This document shows positions 17,301 to 25,438 of a DNA stretch of 64,000 nucleotides, one piece after another. The stretch comes from Pseudotamlana agarivorans (lineage in GTDB: Bacteria; Bacteroidota; Bacteroidia; Flavobacteriales; Flavobacteriaceae): contig NZ_LXEI01000010.1 of NCBI RefSeq assembly GCF_001642835.1, positions 1 through 64,000 on the forward strand, given 5' to 3'. The notes under the pieces are model-generated. The model did no database searches and was not told the origin of the DNA. It worked only from the letters and a program-made list of their open reading frames with translations. Every line of letters begins with the position of its first letter. The stretch's first letter is position 1. The position numbers were made by a program, and so were the translations under genes.

Positions 17301-20300
17301 TCGGCTAGTGCTATTTCTGCATCAGCTGGTCACTATTATCTTTTAAAGCAAATTGAAGGAGAAACAGAGTTTTCTATAGTTGATGAGGGTACTTTTGATG
17401 GTACTAGTGTAAGTTTCTACAATGTGAATGTACAAGAAGCGGTATATTATCTAGCTTGGGAAGAAGGTGAATTTGTTCCAGGAAGGGGAGGAGCGTTAGC
17501 TTTGTTAGATGCTCATGATGTAAAAGTTGACAATACCTCAGTAGAAACTGTTTTGGGAGGAGCGCACACCATAGAGTTTTGGTTAAGCTTACCTGAAGAC
17601 CCTAATGATAAAACTATACTATCTAACCACGGAAGGATTGATGGTAATTCTACAGGTTTTACCTTAGAATTAGAGGGGAATAACACCATAACAGCAGTGT
17701 ATGGAACTAATGGTTCAGGTTGGGCAAAGGTAACGTCACATATAGCTCTTGAGATTGGAGAATGGAACCATATTGCTTTAACTACCAATCCTGGGGGTGA
17801 AATTCAACTCTATATAAATGGTAATTTGGAAGGAAGTACAGCTTTTGATAGCTATGTACCTAATAATACTTGGGACTTAGCCTTTGGTCGTAGTCTTAGT
17901 TATGGCGGGCAAGTGCTATTTGTGGTTGATGAATTTCGTATGTGGTCTACAGTACGCACGCAAGAAGAAGTAGTTGCTGATATGCATAAAGTATTAGATC
18001 AAGCTAATGAAGAGCTTCAGTATCACTTTAGTTTCGATCAAGAAGATAACGGCCTATTAGATAATAGAGGGATAGACCAAGGTGAGGTGACATACTCCAA
18101 TGCATCCATTTTAGCGGCTACTAGCCCTGTAGCCGAATCTGTTATTGATTTTCAGGATAGTATAGCTGCAAGTTGGAGTTATACAAGTGAAAAGACTTCA
18201 GGAATGTTTGTTGACGCTACAATTAGTAGCTTTATTGAAAATGTTGTTTTTGGAAGAGATTATAATAATGCTACCTTAGATCTGCCAAATGCAGAAGAAG
18301 AGGATACACATTACGTTGCAGGTGGGTGGAATGTTAACGCTATGAATATGACCACGACTGATATTGCAATCGATTTATCTTCTGTGTTTGAAAATGTTGA
18401 AAAGATTGCAACTACCGTCGATGAGTATATGTTAATTAAAGGTGATCCACAAGTGGCTTATGAGGTCATAGCATCTTCGACAGTACAAACTGACCATATC
18501 GTTAGTTTTAACGACGTAGAGATTGGTAACGGTGTGTACTATATCGCTTATCACGTAGATATGGCTGCAGCTATAGCTAAGCAAGGCGGTGCTTTTAATC
18601 TTGAAGGCGATCATCAAGCACTTATACCGTCAAGCCAAATAGAGCCTATTTTAGAAAAGGATTTTACTATCGAGCTATGGACTAGGCTAACAGAAGATCC
18701 AGGTGAAAATGTACCGGTGTTATCCAACCACGGAAGAATTGGAGGAAACTCTACTGGTTTTTCATTAGAATTCCCAAGCAACAATTCTATTAACGCCGTA
18801 TTTGGTACTAACGGTTCTGGTTGGAATAAAGCAGAGTCCCGCACGCCGTTAAACATTGGAGAGTGGAATCACGTGGCTGTAACTGTGTCATCGCTAGACA
18901 ACGAATTAAAGCTCTACGTAAATGGAGAACTAAAAGCAACAAATGCGTTTGACGGTTATGTTTCTAACAGTACTTGGGATTTTGCTTTGGGAAGAACGAT
19001 AAACTACAATGGTGAATCTAAGTCGACTATAGACGAGTTAAGAATTTGGACTAAAGCTAAAAGTCAGCAAGAAATTTTGGCAGATATGCACAAATCACTT
19101 AACGATTCGAATGTAGATTTAGCTTATAATTATACTTTTGATCAAGAAAACAGCGGATACCTTGTAAACTATGGAAGTACTGTAGTGGAAGTGCCATATA
19201 TAAATTCTAACATAATTCCTGCTACAAGTCCAGTAAGAGTAATTGATGCTCCTTTTGATCAAGAAATAGCTGGAAGTTGGAGTCTTGTAAATGATGACTC
19301 TAATGGAATGTACTTAGCAAGTGATATTACAGATTACGATACCAATGTAGTGTTTGCAAAAGAAGCTGGAGACGAGGTTTTACCAACAGTCGATTTTACA
19401 GAGACTAATGTATTATTTCTTAATAGTGCATGGATAATGGATCCTTTGTTTATAACTAAGGGATCTATTAAAGTTGACGTTTCTAAAGTATTTGATAATT
19501 TAAATTTAGTAGAGCTTATTGCTAACGAATACTATTTATTATCTGGAGATCCTTTAACTGCTGTAGAGGTCGTGTCATCTGGATTAAAAGAAAATAATGT
19601 AATAATCTTTAATGACGTTGAATTTAGTACAGATCAACCTGTTTATTTAGCTTGGAAAAATATTGATGAATATCCTACAGGAAGCTTTCCAATTGAATCT
19701 GGAGGACTTTGGAAGTATAATGATTTAGGACAAGACTTAGGTACAAGTTGGACAACTTTAGAGTTTGATGATAGTGCCTGGGCATTTGGAAATGCAATTT
19801 TAGGTTATGGAGATGGTGTTGAAAGCACTACTTTAGATTTTGGTCCAGATAGTTCGACGAAACATCCAACGTATTATTTACGTCATATTTTTAATGTAGA
19901 TGATGTTGATGCCATAGGGGATTTACTTTTCAATGTAACTTATGATGATGGCGTTATTGTTTATGTTAATGGTGTTGAAGCTTTTAGGTTAAATATGTCT
20001 GAGGGTGAAGTAACCTACGATATGTATGCTGCTGGTGAAATTAGTGGAGACGCTGAAAGCGCTTGGACAGAAATAAAAACAGCTAACCTTCTTCAAAATG
20101 GTGTAAATGTAATTGCCGTAGAACTTCACCAAAATAATGGCACAAGTTCTGATGCTCGCTTTGATATGGAAGTATCTTATGAGTTACCACCTATTGAAGT
20201 AACAGAGTACCCTGTAAATAAAGACGAGCAATGGTATGTGCTAGATGAAGGTACAGATTTAGGTACAGATTGGTTGGCACTAGATTATAATACCATTTCT

Positions 20301-22292
20301 TGGGACAGAGGATTTGCTCCTTTTGGATATGGAGATCCTGTTAATACAGAAGTGTCTTACGGTCCTGATGGGAATAACAAGTTTATTACAACTTATTATT
20401 TGAAGGATATCAATGTTTCTTTAAGTGATTTGACTGATCTAGTTGAATTAGGACTTCGTAGAGATGATGGTGCCATTGTATATGTAAATGGTGTTGAGGT
20501 TTTACGAAATAATATGCCAACGGGGACAATTGATTATTTAACACCCGCTGTAAATGCTGTAGATGGTATTAATGAGAATATTTATCATACTTCTACTGTT
20601 TCAAAAGAAATATTCGTTGAAGGACTTAACCGAATTGCTGTAGAAATCCATCAAGCAAATGCGTCAAGTTCAGATACACGTTTTGATTTGTATGTTAAAA
20701 ACACAGAAGATTTAACAGCAGCTTGCGAAGCTGATCATATAAGTTGTATAACTTCAATAACTCCTACGTCTCAAACGAGTAATTTAATTTTATCACCAGA
20801 GCACGATTTTCAGGTTGTTATGAAGGAAGGTGATCCCTATTCAATAGGAGGTGGAAATATGCCTGGTACAAACGATTTTACAGCTTATGTTGCTATTGAA
20901 GGTAGTAGTGAACAAGGCTATTTAGCTGTTAATCATGAGAACACACCAGGAGGCGTGTCGATTTTAGATATTAGTTTAAATAACACAACACAACTATGGG
21001 AGGTAGACGAAAGTCAAGCTGTAGATTTATATGATGAGAACCTGGTAACAACAACACGTAACTGTTCAGGGGGTATTACACCTTGGGGAACCGTAGTTAC
21101 AGCAGAGGAAAGTACTAATTCTGGAGATGTTAATGGTGATGGTTACCAAGATGTTGGATGGTTAGTTGAAATTGACCCAGCAACAGCATCTGTTCTCGAT
21201 TATGATAACGATGGCAAAAAAGACAAATTATGGGCCATGGGAAGAATGAACCATGAAAATGTTGTCGTTTCTAATGATGGGACAACCGCATATTATGGAG
21301 AAGATGGAGGTACACACTGTCTTTATAAATACGTTATGGATACTCCAGGTGACCTTACAGAAGGTACAGTATATGTATTGAGCATGGATATTGCTTTATC
21401 TGGTAACGATCCAAGTTCATCTAGAGGTACTTGGATTGAAGTTCCTAATGATACGCAATCCGATCGAAATAACATAAATACTATTGCAGCTAACCTTGGA
21501 GGAACAGCTTTTAACGGTGTTGAAGATGTTGAAATTAATCCAATAACGGGTAAAATATATTTTGCAGCAAAAGGACTTAGTCGTGTATATAGATTTACAG
21601 ATAATGGCGAACAAGTGAATGATTTTGAAACCTTTGTTGGAGGAATGAATTATGAAATCAATTCAGAATCTGGTTTGCAGTCTGAACCTTGGTCAAACGG
21701 AAATGATAATTTAACATTTGATGACAAAGGGAATCTTTGGGTACTTCAAGATGGAGGTAAAAATTACATATGGATTGTGCGTCCAGATCATACACAAAGC
21801 AATCCCAATGTAGAGTTGTTTGCTTCTATGCCTTCTGGCGCCGAACCTACGGGTTTAACTTTTACGCCAGATTATAAGTATGGATTCTTTTCTGTGCAAC
21901 ATCCTAGCGGAAGCAATGCGCCACAAGTAGATGCTGCTGGGAATGATATTACTTTTAATGCTTCTACAACTATTGTATTTGCTTTAGATGGTAATTTAGG
22001 TGAAGGGTCACTGAGTACTGAAGATCATGAGCTCGTTAAAGATGTCATCTTGTATCCAAACCCGACTAACGGTAAGGTAACTTTACAATTTGCTACTTCT
22101 CTTGTAAACAAGGATGTCTCTGTAGAAATAAGTGATATTTTAGGTAGACCGTTAATGCGTTATAGTGATTTTAATACAAATAGTAGTCGACTTTCATTAG
22201 ACCTAGGTGAGTTAAAATCTGGAAACCAAGTACTTTTATTATCCGTTGAGTTAAGTGGAGTTAAAAAGGTTTTTAAAGTGTTGATGAAGTAA
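14391..22292 (+). CDS. giant secreted PhoD-like / LamG / PhoX-like phosphatase with T9SS tail
   Basis: The order along ~2,633 residues is: signal peptide; PhoD-like metallophosphatase (about 25-455; LMVWLGDATYLL, ITDNHDTGP, FLTDNRSFRDG, LSYCADIHDQRF); LamG/concanavalin-like domain 1 (480-660); LamG 2-4, each followed by a ~155-residue module, at a regular ~367-residue period (665-1765); two jelly-roll-like modules (1765-1935 and 1945-2108; both with DDGxIVYVNGVE); a PhoX-like domain (2110-2535; CSGGITPWGTVVTAEES, GRMNHENVVVS, YYGEDGG, DNLTFDDKGNLWV, FFSVQHPSG); and a T9SS type A sorting tail (LYPNPTNGK). PhoX normally binds Ca and Fe through the Cys and Glu of the first motif; both are kept. 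A GTG at 14382 is in frame, but the ATG at 14391 gives the cleaner signal peptide. It likely releases phosphate from esters at the cell surface. Confidence 0.85.
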   Translation: MKKHLLFILLIFSLGLSFELEAQTVIPGDSLVFGPMFSPVYENKVRVWVLTKGNTGSGETLSLSMTASQSEATELTGTVYNSDERLEYYLRSYEFENLTEGETYTATLQTNGIPSLRTSSIINEQNVIDNFEFLAGGCGRIYDTSRCVDRPESLTHINGNPEMFNHMAQEDADLMVWLGDATYLLGLQHAGGQCPDAIDDWANKDMAFDRYRFYRQFHDQLTMAMPQLSITDNHDTGPNEFNKTMPTLPEMREIFMDWWPNPEYLSTTEGQGLQSSYVYKDVEFFLTDNRSFRDGTADHFGDEQLEWLKQGLLNSKATFKVIINGTPTFREVGGRNFSVSNQAEEFLQFIQTNNINGVLSYCADIHDQRFMVRDADTKYPMFDIMSGNINSDIGGNGEAGHYNVNYNASNDILTGVKHGYVRTNVFGDEGDRRIKFEYVGFDGATFFEEVVHEDMLTSENSDAHNLSLDFANALKDNSEYNHSLEAENYNFGVDKDDNTDSALVFTENTNLTVSASKSLNFSDKAYSLGFWVNPSSLTSKGATIVSNATATAGVSFGISNNGNLNYKDHATGIIHESNYSVLENSWSYITWKYDNVRKNLALYYNGFLIQTWNNVTSPIESSSDLRIGNNIEGKRFLGSIDDLELYARLISDNDILEDANVESNRDNMLSLSGTQETTIGSDVSNGLFANDFTVQFWAKLNADPATNASIFSTHGRVDGNSTGLSIEFSDANKLSVVFGTNSSGWDKINSQGDIWTVGEWNHITVSAKVGGTVKYYQNGILVAEMPYNGYHPNTFGLGIGHSPNYGSSIKGDIEDMRIWSKVLTSEEIEKYLHYPLTGEEADLALYYNFESETEEETTVISKGDVNYELDITTASLASATAPIGDMPTAYQDFVSGNWSKKNNMLNHGLGFSDEISLFTSNIIVGKQIDDAISAVPNMPDVQYLKGGWKVNPLNTPFATMKFNLEATVGESASAISASAGHYYLLKQIEGETEFSIVDEGTFDGTSVSFYNVNVQEAVYYLAWEEGEFVPGRGGALALLDAHDVKVDNTSVETVLGGAHTIEFWLSLPEDPNDKTILSNHGRIDGNSTGFTLELEGNNTITAVYGTNGSGWAKVTSHIALEIGEWNHIALTTNPGGEIQLYINGNLEGSTAFDSYVPNNTWDLAFGRSLSYGGQVLFVVDEFRMWSTVRTQEEVVADMHKVLDQANEELQYHFSFDQEDNGLLDNRGIDQGEVTYSNASILAATSPVAESVIDFQDSIAASWSYTSEKTSGMFVDATISSFIENVVFGRDYNNATLDLPNAEEEDTHYVAGGWNVNAMNMTTTDIAIDLSSVFENVEKIATTVDEYMLIKGDPQVAYEVIASSTVQTDHIVSFNDVEIGNGVYYIAYHVDMAAAIAKQGGAFNLEGDHQALIPSSQIEPILEKDFTIELWTRLTEDPGENVPVLSNHGRIGGNSTGFSLEFPSNNSINAVFGTNGSGWNKAESRTPLNIGEWNHVAVTVSSLDNELKLYVNGELKATNAFDGYVSNSTWDFALGRTINYNGESKSTIDELRIWTKAKSQQEILADMHKSLNDSNVDLAYNYTFDQENSGYLVNYGSTVVEVPYINSNIIPATSPVRVIDAPFDQEIAGSWSLVNDDSNGMYLASDITDYDTNVVFAKEAGDEVLPTVDFTETNVLFLNSAWIMDPLFITKGSIKVDVSKVFDNLNLVELIANEYYLLSGDPLTAVEVVSSGLKENNVIIFNDVEFSTDQPVYLAWKNIDEYPTGSFPIESGGLWKYNDLGQDLGTSWTTLEFDDSAWAFGNAILGYGDGVESTTLDFGPDSSTKHPTYYLRHIFNVDDVDAIGDLLFNVTYDDGVIVYVNGVEAFRLNMSEGEVTYDMYAAGEISGDAESAWTEIKTANLLQNGVNVIAVELHQNNGTSSDARFDMEVSYELPPIEVTEYPVNKDEQWYVLDEGTDLGTDWLALDYNTISWDRGFAPFGYGDPVNTEVSYGPDGNNKFITTYYLKDINVSLSDLTDLVELGLRRDDGAIVYVNGVEVLRNNMPTGTIDYLTPAVNAVDGINENIYHTSTVSKEIFVEGLNRIAVEIHQANASSSDTRFDLYVKNTEDLTAACEADHISCITSITPTSQTSNLILSPEHDFQVVMKEGDPYSIGGGNMPGTNDFTAYVAIEGSSEQGYLAVNHENTPGGVSILDISLNNTTQLWEVDESQAVDLYDENLVTTTRNCSGGITPWGTVVTAEESTNSGDVNGDGYQDVGWLVEIDPATASVLDYDNDGKKDKLWAMGRMNHENVVVSNDGTTAYYGEDGGTHCLYKYVMDTPGDLTEGTVYVLSMDIALSGNDPSSSRGTWIEVPNDTQSDRNNINTIAANLGGTAFNGVEDVEINPITGKIYFAAKGLSRVYRFTDNGEQVNDFETFVGGMNYEINSESGLQSEPWSNGNDNLTFDDKGNLWVLQDGGKNYIWIVRPDHTQSNPNVELFASMPSGAEPTGLTFTPDYKYGFFSVQHPSGSNAPQVDAAGNDITFNASTTIVFALDGNLGEGSLSTEDHELVKDVILYPNPTNGKVTLQFATSLVNKDVSVEISDILGRPLMRYSDFNTNSSRLSLDLGELKSGNQVLLLSVELSGVKKVFKVLMK

Positions 22293-22319
22293 ATCATACT
22301 TACATAGAGTTTTTAATTT

Positions 22320-22348
22320 TAGAAGCAGGCATTTTTTGTCTGCTTCTA
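22320..22348 (+). terminator. hairpin terminator after the PhoD/PhoX fusion gene
   Basis: A 12-bp stem (TAGAAGCAGGCA with TGTCTGCTTCTA, one G-T pair) with a TTTTT loop lies 27 bp after the stop codon. No long T run follows, so read-through into the leucine-rich-repeat gene 17 bp further on is possible; it may act as an attenuator. Confidence 0.6.
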
Positions 22349-22364
22349 TTTATATATACTAATT

Positions 22365-23273
22365 ATGAGAAATTACATCGTTTTTACGATTATAGTTAGC
22401 TTGTCTTATATTGTTCAAGCTCAAAATGCTAATCCTTATAAAACTAGAGTTTATAACAATATAAAAATTGCTGTAAAAAAAGCAAATGATGTAGAGCAAC
22501 TTAGTTTAAGGGATCAACATTTGTTTAATATGCCTAAAGAGATAGGAGATTTTAGGGCCTTAAAGTTCTTAAATATGATGGGAAACAGTTTAGAGTCATG
22601 GAATTACGATATCTTTAATTTAAAACTCTTAGAGGTGTTAATAGTTAAGAAAAATGATCTAAAATATATTCCGGAGGAAATATCAAAATATCAAAATTTA
22701 GTAAGATTTAATATATCTACGAACAAAATTACTGCTTTGCCAGAAACAATTGGAGAGCTATCTAACTTGAGGTTTTTACACTTGTCTTTCAATGATTTGA
22801 CTTCACTACCCGAAAGTATAAGCAACTGTAGAAAATTAGAGGTTTTAGAATTAGACAATAATCAACTAAGATTTTTACCTCATGAACTAACGCAATTGTA
22901 TGATTTGAAAACGCTTGACTTAGGATATAATCAGTTTTATGAATTCGACTCAGACTGGTTATTAATTAAAGGATTAAAAACACTTAATATTGAGCACAAT
23001 AACCTTGTAGCGCTTCCTAATGAGATATTTAAGCTATCTAAACTAGAAACTCTTATTCTTAACAATAATAAAATTGAGGTATTACCTGAGAGTATTGGGG
23101 AACTTCCTAATTTAGAGTTATTAATTTTATCAAACAATACGTTGACAAAATTACCAGATAATTTATCGGATCTCAAACACCTAAAAACTTTAATATTAAA
23201 AGGGAATAATTTTTCTAATTCTGAAATTGAAAGAATAAAAAAAGCCTTGCCGTACTGTAAGGTTTATTTGTAA
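22365..23273 (+). CDS. secreted leucine-rich-repeat protein
   Basis: This 302-residue protein has a signal peptide (residues 1-20, ending VQAQ) and about ten 23-residue leucine-rich repeats from residue ~45 to the end (for example LPETIGELSNLRFLHLSFNDLTS, LPESIGELPNLELLILSNN). The LPxxIxxLxxLxxLxLxxN pattern is that of bacterial/plant intracellular-type LRRs, a binding scaffold. No lipobox, membrane anchor or T9SS tail is visible, so it is probably periplasmic. It follows the PhoD/PhoX gene by 72 bp and may be co-expressed. The partner is unknown. Confidence 0.85.
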   Translation: MRNYIVFTIIVSLSYIVQAQNANPYKTRVYNNIKIAVKKANDVEQLSLRDQHLFNMPKEIGDFRALKFLNMMGNSLESWNYDIFNLKLLEVLIVKKNDLKYIPEEISKYQNLVRFNISTNKITALPETIGELSNLRFLHLSFNDLTSLPESISNCRKLEVLELDNNQLRFLPHELTQLYDLKTLDLGYNQFYEFDSDWLLIKGLKTLNIEHNNLVALPNEIFKLSKLETLILNNNKIEVLPESIGELPNLELLILSNNTLTKLPDNLSDLKHLKTLILKGNNFSNSEIERIKKALPYCKVYL

Positions 23274-23442
23274 AACCTGTATGAGTCTTAAATTGTTGAC
23301 TATAGCTTTATAATAGCAGAATTTATATATAGTATTTTAAAACTTAAGCTACACATTTAATAAAGTTAAAAATCAATCTAAATTTTTTGAACGTAAATTT
23401 GGTTTACATGAGTTTTAAGCGGTTTATTCTTGATATGCTCTG

Positions 23443-23474
<32 letters not shown>

Positions 23475-23619
23475 AAATGAAATGGTCTTAAATGTAGTAT
23501 TTTGATTAAATTTGACAAGTGAATGTCAAAAACTGGTTTGAAAATGTCCTATTAGGTGTCTTGTTTAAAAACCACGCTATTAAGCAATTGAAATACAGTG
23601 TGTTGTGTTTTGTTTCGGA

Positions 23620-23741
23620 ATCCTGTCATCCCGACTAAATGATCTAAACTGTTTTGTGTAAAATGTTTTTCACATTTTTAAGCAAGACGGTTTAGATCAT
23701 TTGCAACGATGTTTTTTCTGGATTAGTTAAATCCTGTCATC
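23620..23741. other. long hairpin flanked by 11-bp direct repeats
   Basis: ATCCTGTCATC occurs at 23620-23630 and 23731-23741. Between them a 15-bp stem (AAATGATCTAAACTG with CGGTTTAGATCATTT, one wobble) encloses a loop that itself holds AAAATG...CATTTT. A strong terminator follows at 23751. It may be a small RNA gene or a small non-autonomous element with a target duplication. Nothing else was recognised between 23274 and 24213 apart from the TTA tract and the terminator. Confidence 0.45.
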
Positions 23742-23750
23742 GCAAAAACA

Positions 23751-23784
23751 AAAAAAAGTGATTCTGAAAAGAGTCACTTTTTTT
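23751..23784 (+). terminator. strong hairpin terminator with GAAA tetraloop
   Basis: A 15-bp stem (AAAAAAAGTGATTCT with AGAGTCACTTTTTTT, one T-G pair) is closed by a GAAA loop. The A tract on the left and T tract on the right make it work on either strand. It lies ~480 bp after the LRR gene, too far to be its own terminator unless the interval is transcribed. Confidence 0.8.
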
Positions 23785-24213
23785 GTTTTCTGTGGTGTCA
23801 CGGTTTTAATTGAAAAGTTGATAAAAATAAATAAGGATGCCAACCTAGAACATTTGTATTTCCTGTCCTTTATAAAATAGATTATTGAATATATTATGTA
23901 TTCATCCTTTTTTTAAATACCCCACCTCCTTTTTTATTTTATAACATCATATTTCCTAATTATTGAATTTTTTTTCACCCAAACAGTAGTTTTTTTACAA
24001 AAAAAATTAAAAGAGAGTAATATGTTATACTTGATTAATTAAGTACTTGTAAGTCAGTGCATTGTCTTTTTATTGTTATGCTTTTAAAATGGCGTTACTG
24101 AATGGTTAATATCTAATTAATCGCATCAAAAACTAAAAAACATTGAATTTTTTTAGGGGTTTTCTTTTTAATACAAGTAATAATATAAACTAATGCCTAA
24201 ATAAGTGCTTATT

Positions 24214-25347
24214 ATGAAAAAGATGATTACCAAGTTTTTAATCAATACAATCTCCAATGAAGAGCTTCTGGAGTTATATGAGTGGTTGGAAGATCCAGAC
24301 AATCAAAAGGAATTTGAAGCTACGGTTGCAGATTATTATGATGTAAACATGGCAGTGCTTAAAAATGATGTAGATAAAGCTTATCAAAAAGTAATTGAAG
24401 GTATTTCGAAGGAGTCAACAAAAAAGAAGGTCATTCCAATTTATAAAAGGAACTTCCTTAAATATGCGGCAGCTATTGTCATTTTTCTTGCAACGAGTAT
24501 TTATTTCTTGAATAAAAACAGTTTTAATGAAGTTGATAATATTTCAATTCAGCCAGGAACAGATAAGGCGACTTTAACGTTAGCTAATGGCACAGAAGTT
24601 TTTTTAGGAGGTGAATCAACCTATCAAAACGAACAAATAAACGGTAATGGGAAAGAGATTATTTACAAAAATACTACAAGTGAATCGTCTCTAGTAGAGT
24701 ATAACTATTTAACCATACCTAGAGGAGGCCAATATCATGTTGTGCTATCAGATGGAACGCAAGTATGGCTTAATTCAGAATCACAATTAAAGTACCCCGT
24801 AAATTTTGTTAAAGGTCAGCCTCGCGAAGTGGAATTAGTTTATGGCGAGGCTTATCTTGATGTAGCAAAAAGAAAAGAATCAGAAGGAGAACCTTTTTCT
24901 TTAAAAGCAAATGATCAACACATATCAGTTCTAGGTACTGTATTTAATGTGAAAGCTTATAAAGATGAGTATGAAACGTTAACTACTTTAGTTGAAGGTA
25001 GTGTTTTAGTGAGTAACGAGGTGAATAAAAAAGTTTTAGTACCAGGAGATCAGTCTAAATTATTACACGACGGTAACACTTTTAATGTGTATAAGGTCGA
25101 AGTTGAAGATGAAATCTCATGGAGAAAAGGGGTGTTTAACTTTTCTAATAAGCCCCTAGGTGATATTATGAAAGTCCTATCTAGATGGTATGATATCAAC
25201 ATTACTATAAATAATATGGAAATCAAAAATTTAAAGTTTACAGGGGTGTTAAGTAAACAACTAACCATTATTGACATCCTGGAAACTATCAAAACAACTA
25301 ACGATATAACCTATACTATTAAAGCCAATGAATTGAAGATAGAATAA
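24214..25347 (+). CDS. FecR-family anti-sigma factor (locus 1)
   Basis: This inner-membrane sensor holds back an ECF sigma factor until a SusC transporter signals. Residues 1-75 are the cytoplasmic sigma-binding part, a membrane helix lies at about 83-100 (KYAAAIVIFLATSIYFL), then the periplasmic FecR domain (about 175-275, DGTQVWLNSESQLKYP) and a C-terminal DUF4974-type domain (about 300-370, PLGDIMKVLSRWYDI). An ATG at 24205 is in frame, but 24214 aligns with the start of the paralogue at 37878. No sigma gene is adjacent, unlike locus 2, so its partner must be encoded elsewhere, perhaps at 48933 or 37175. The SusC gene follows after 91 bp. Confidence 0.88.
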   Translation: MKKMITKFLINTISNEELLELYEWLEDPDNQKEFEATVADYYDVNMAVLKNDVDKAYQKVIEGISKESTKKKVIPIYKRNFLKYAAAIVIFLATSIYFLNKNSFNEVDNISIQPGTDKATLTLANGTEVFLGGESTYQNEQINGNGKEIIYKNTTSESSLVEYNYLTIPRGGQYHVVLSDGTQVWLNSESQLKYPVNFVKGQPREVELVYGEAYLDVAKRKESEGEPFSLKANDQHISVLGTVFNVKAYKDEYETLTTLVEGSVLVSNEVNKKVLVPGDQSKLLHDGNTFNVYKVEVEDEISWRKGVFNFSNKPLGDIMKVLSRWYDINITINNMEIKNLKFTGVLSKQLTIIDILETIKTTNDITYTIKANELKIE

Positions 25348-25353
25348 TAAAAA

Positions 25354-25393
25354 AGGGATAAAACTAAACATGTCAGCGCTAAGTGATATCCCT
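25354..25393 (+). promoter_or_regulatory. hairpin between FecR and SusC genes, locus 1
   Basis: A 7-bp stem AGGGATA / TATCCCT (25354-25360 with 25387-25393) with a 26-nt loop sits just after the FecR stop, preceded by an A tract. A hairpin of the same position and first bases (AAGGGA) occurs in locus 2 at 39014-39059. It is probably an attenuator or RNA-stability element that sets different levels of anti-sigma and transporter; this is inferred. Confidence 0.5.
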
Positions 25394-25438
25394 GCTTATT
25401 GATTAATTAACTCTAGTAACCAACCAAAATTCAAATTT

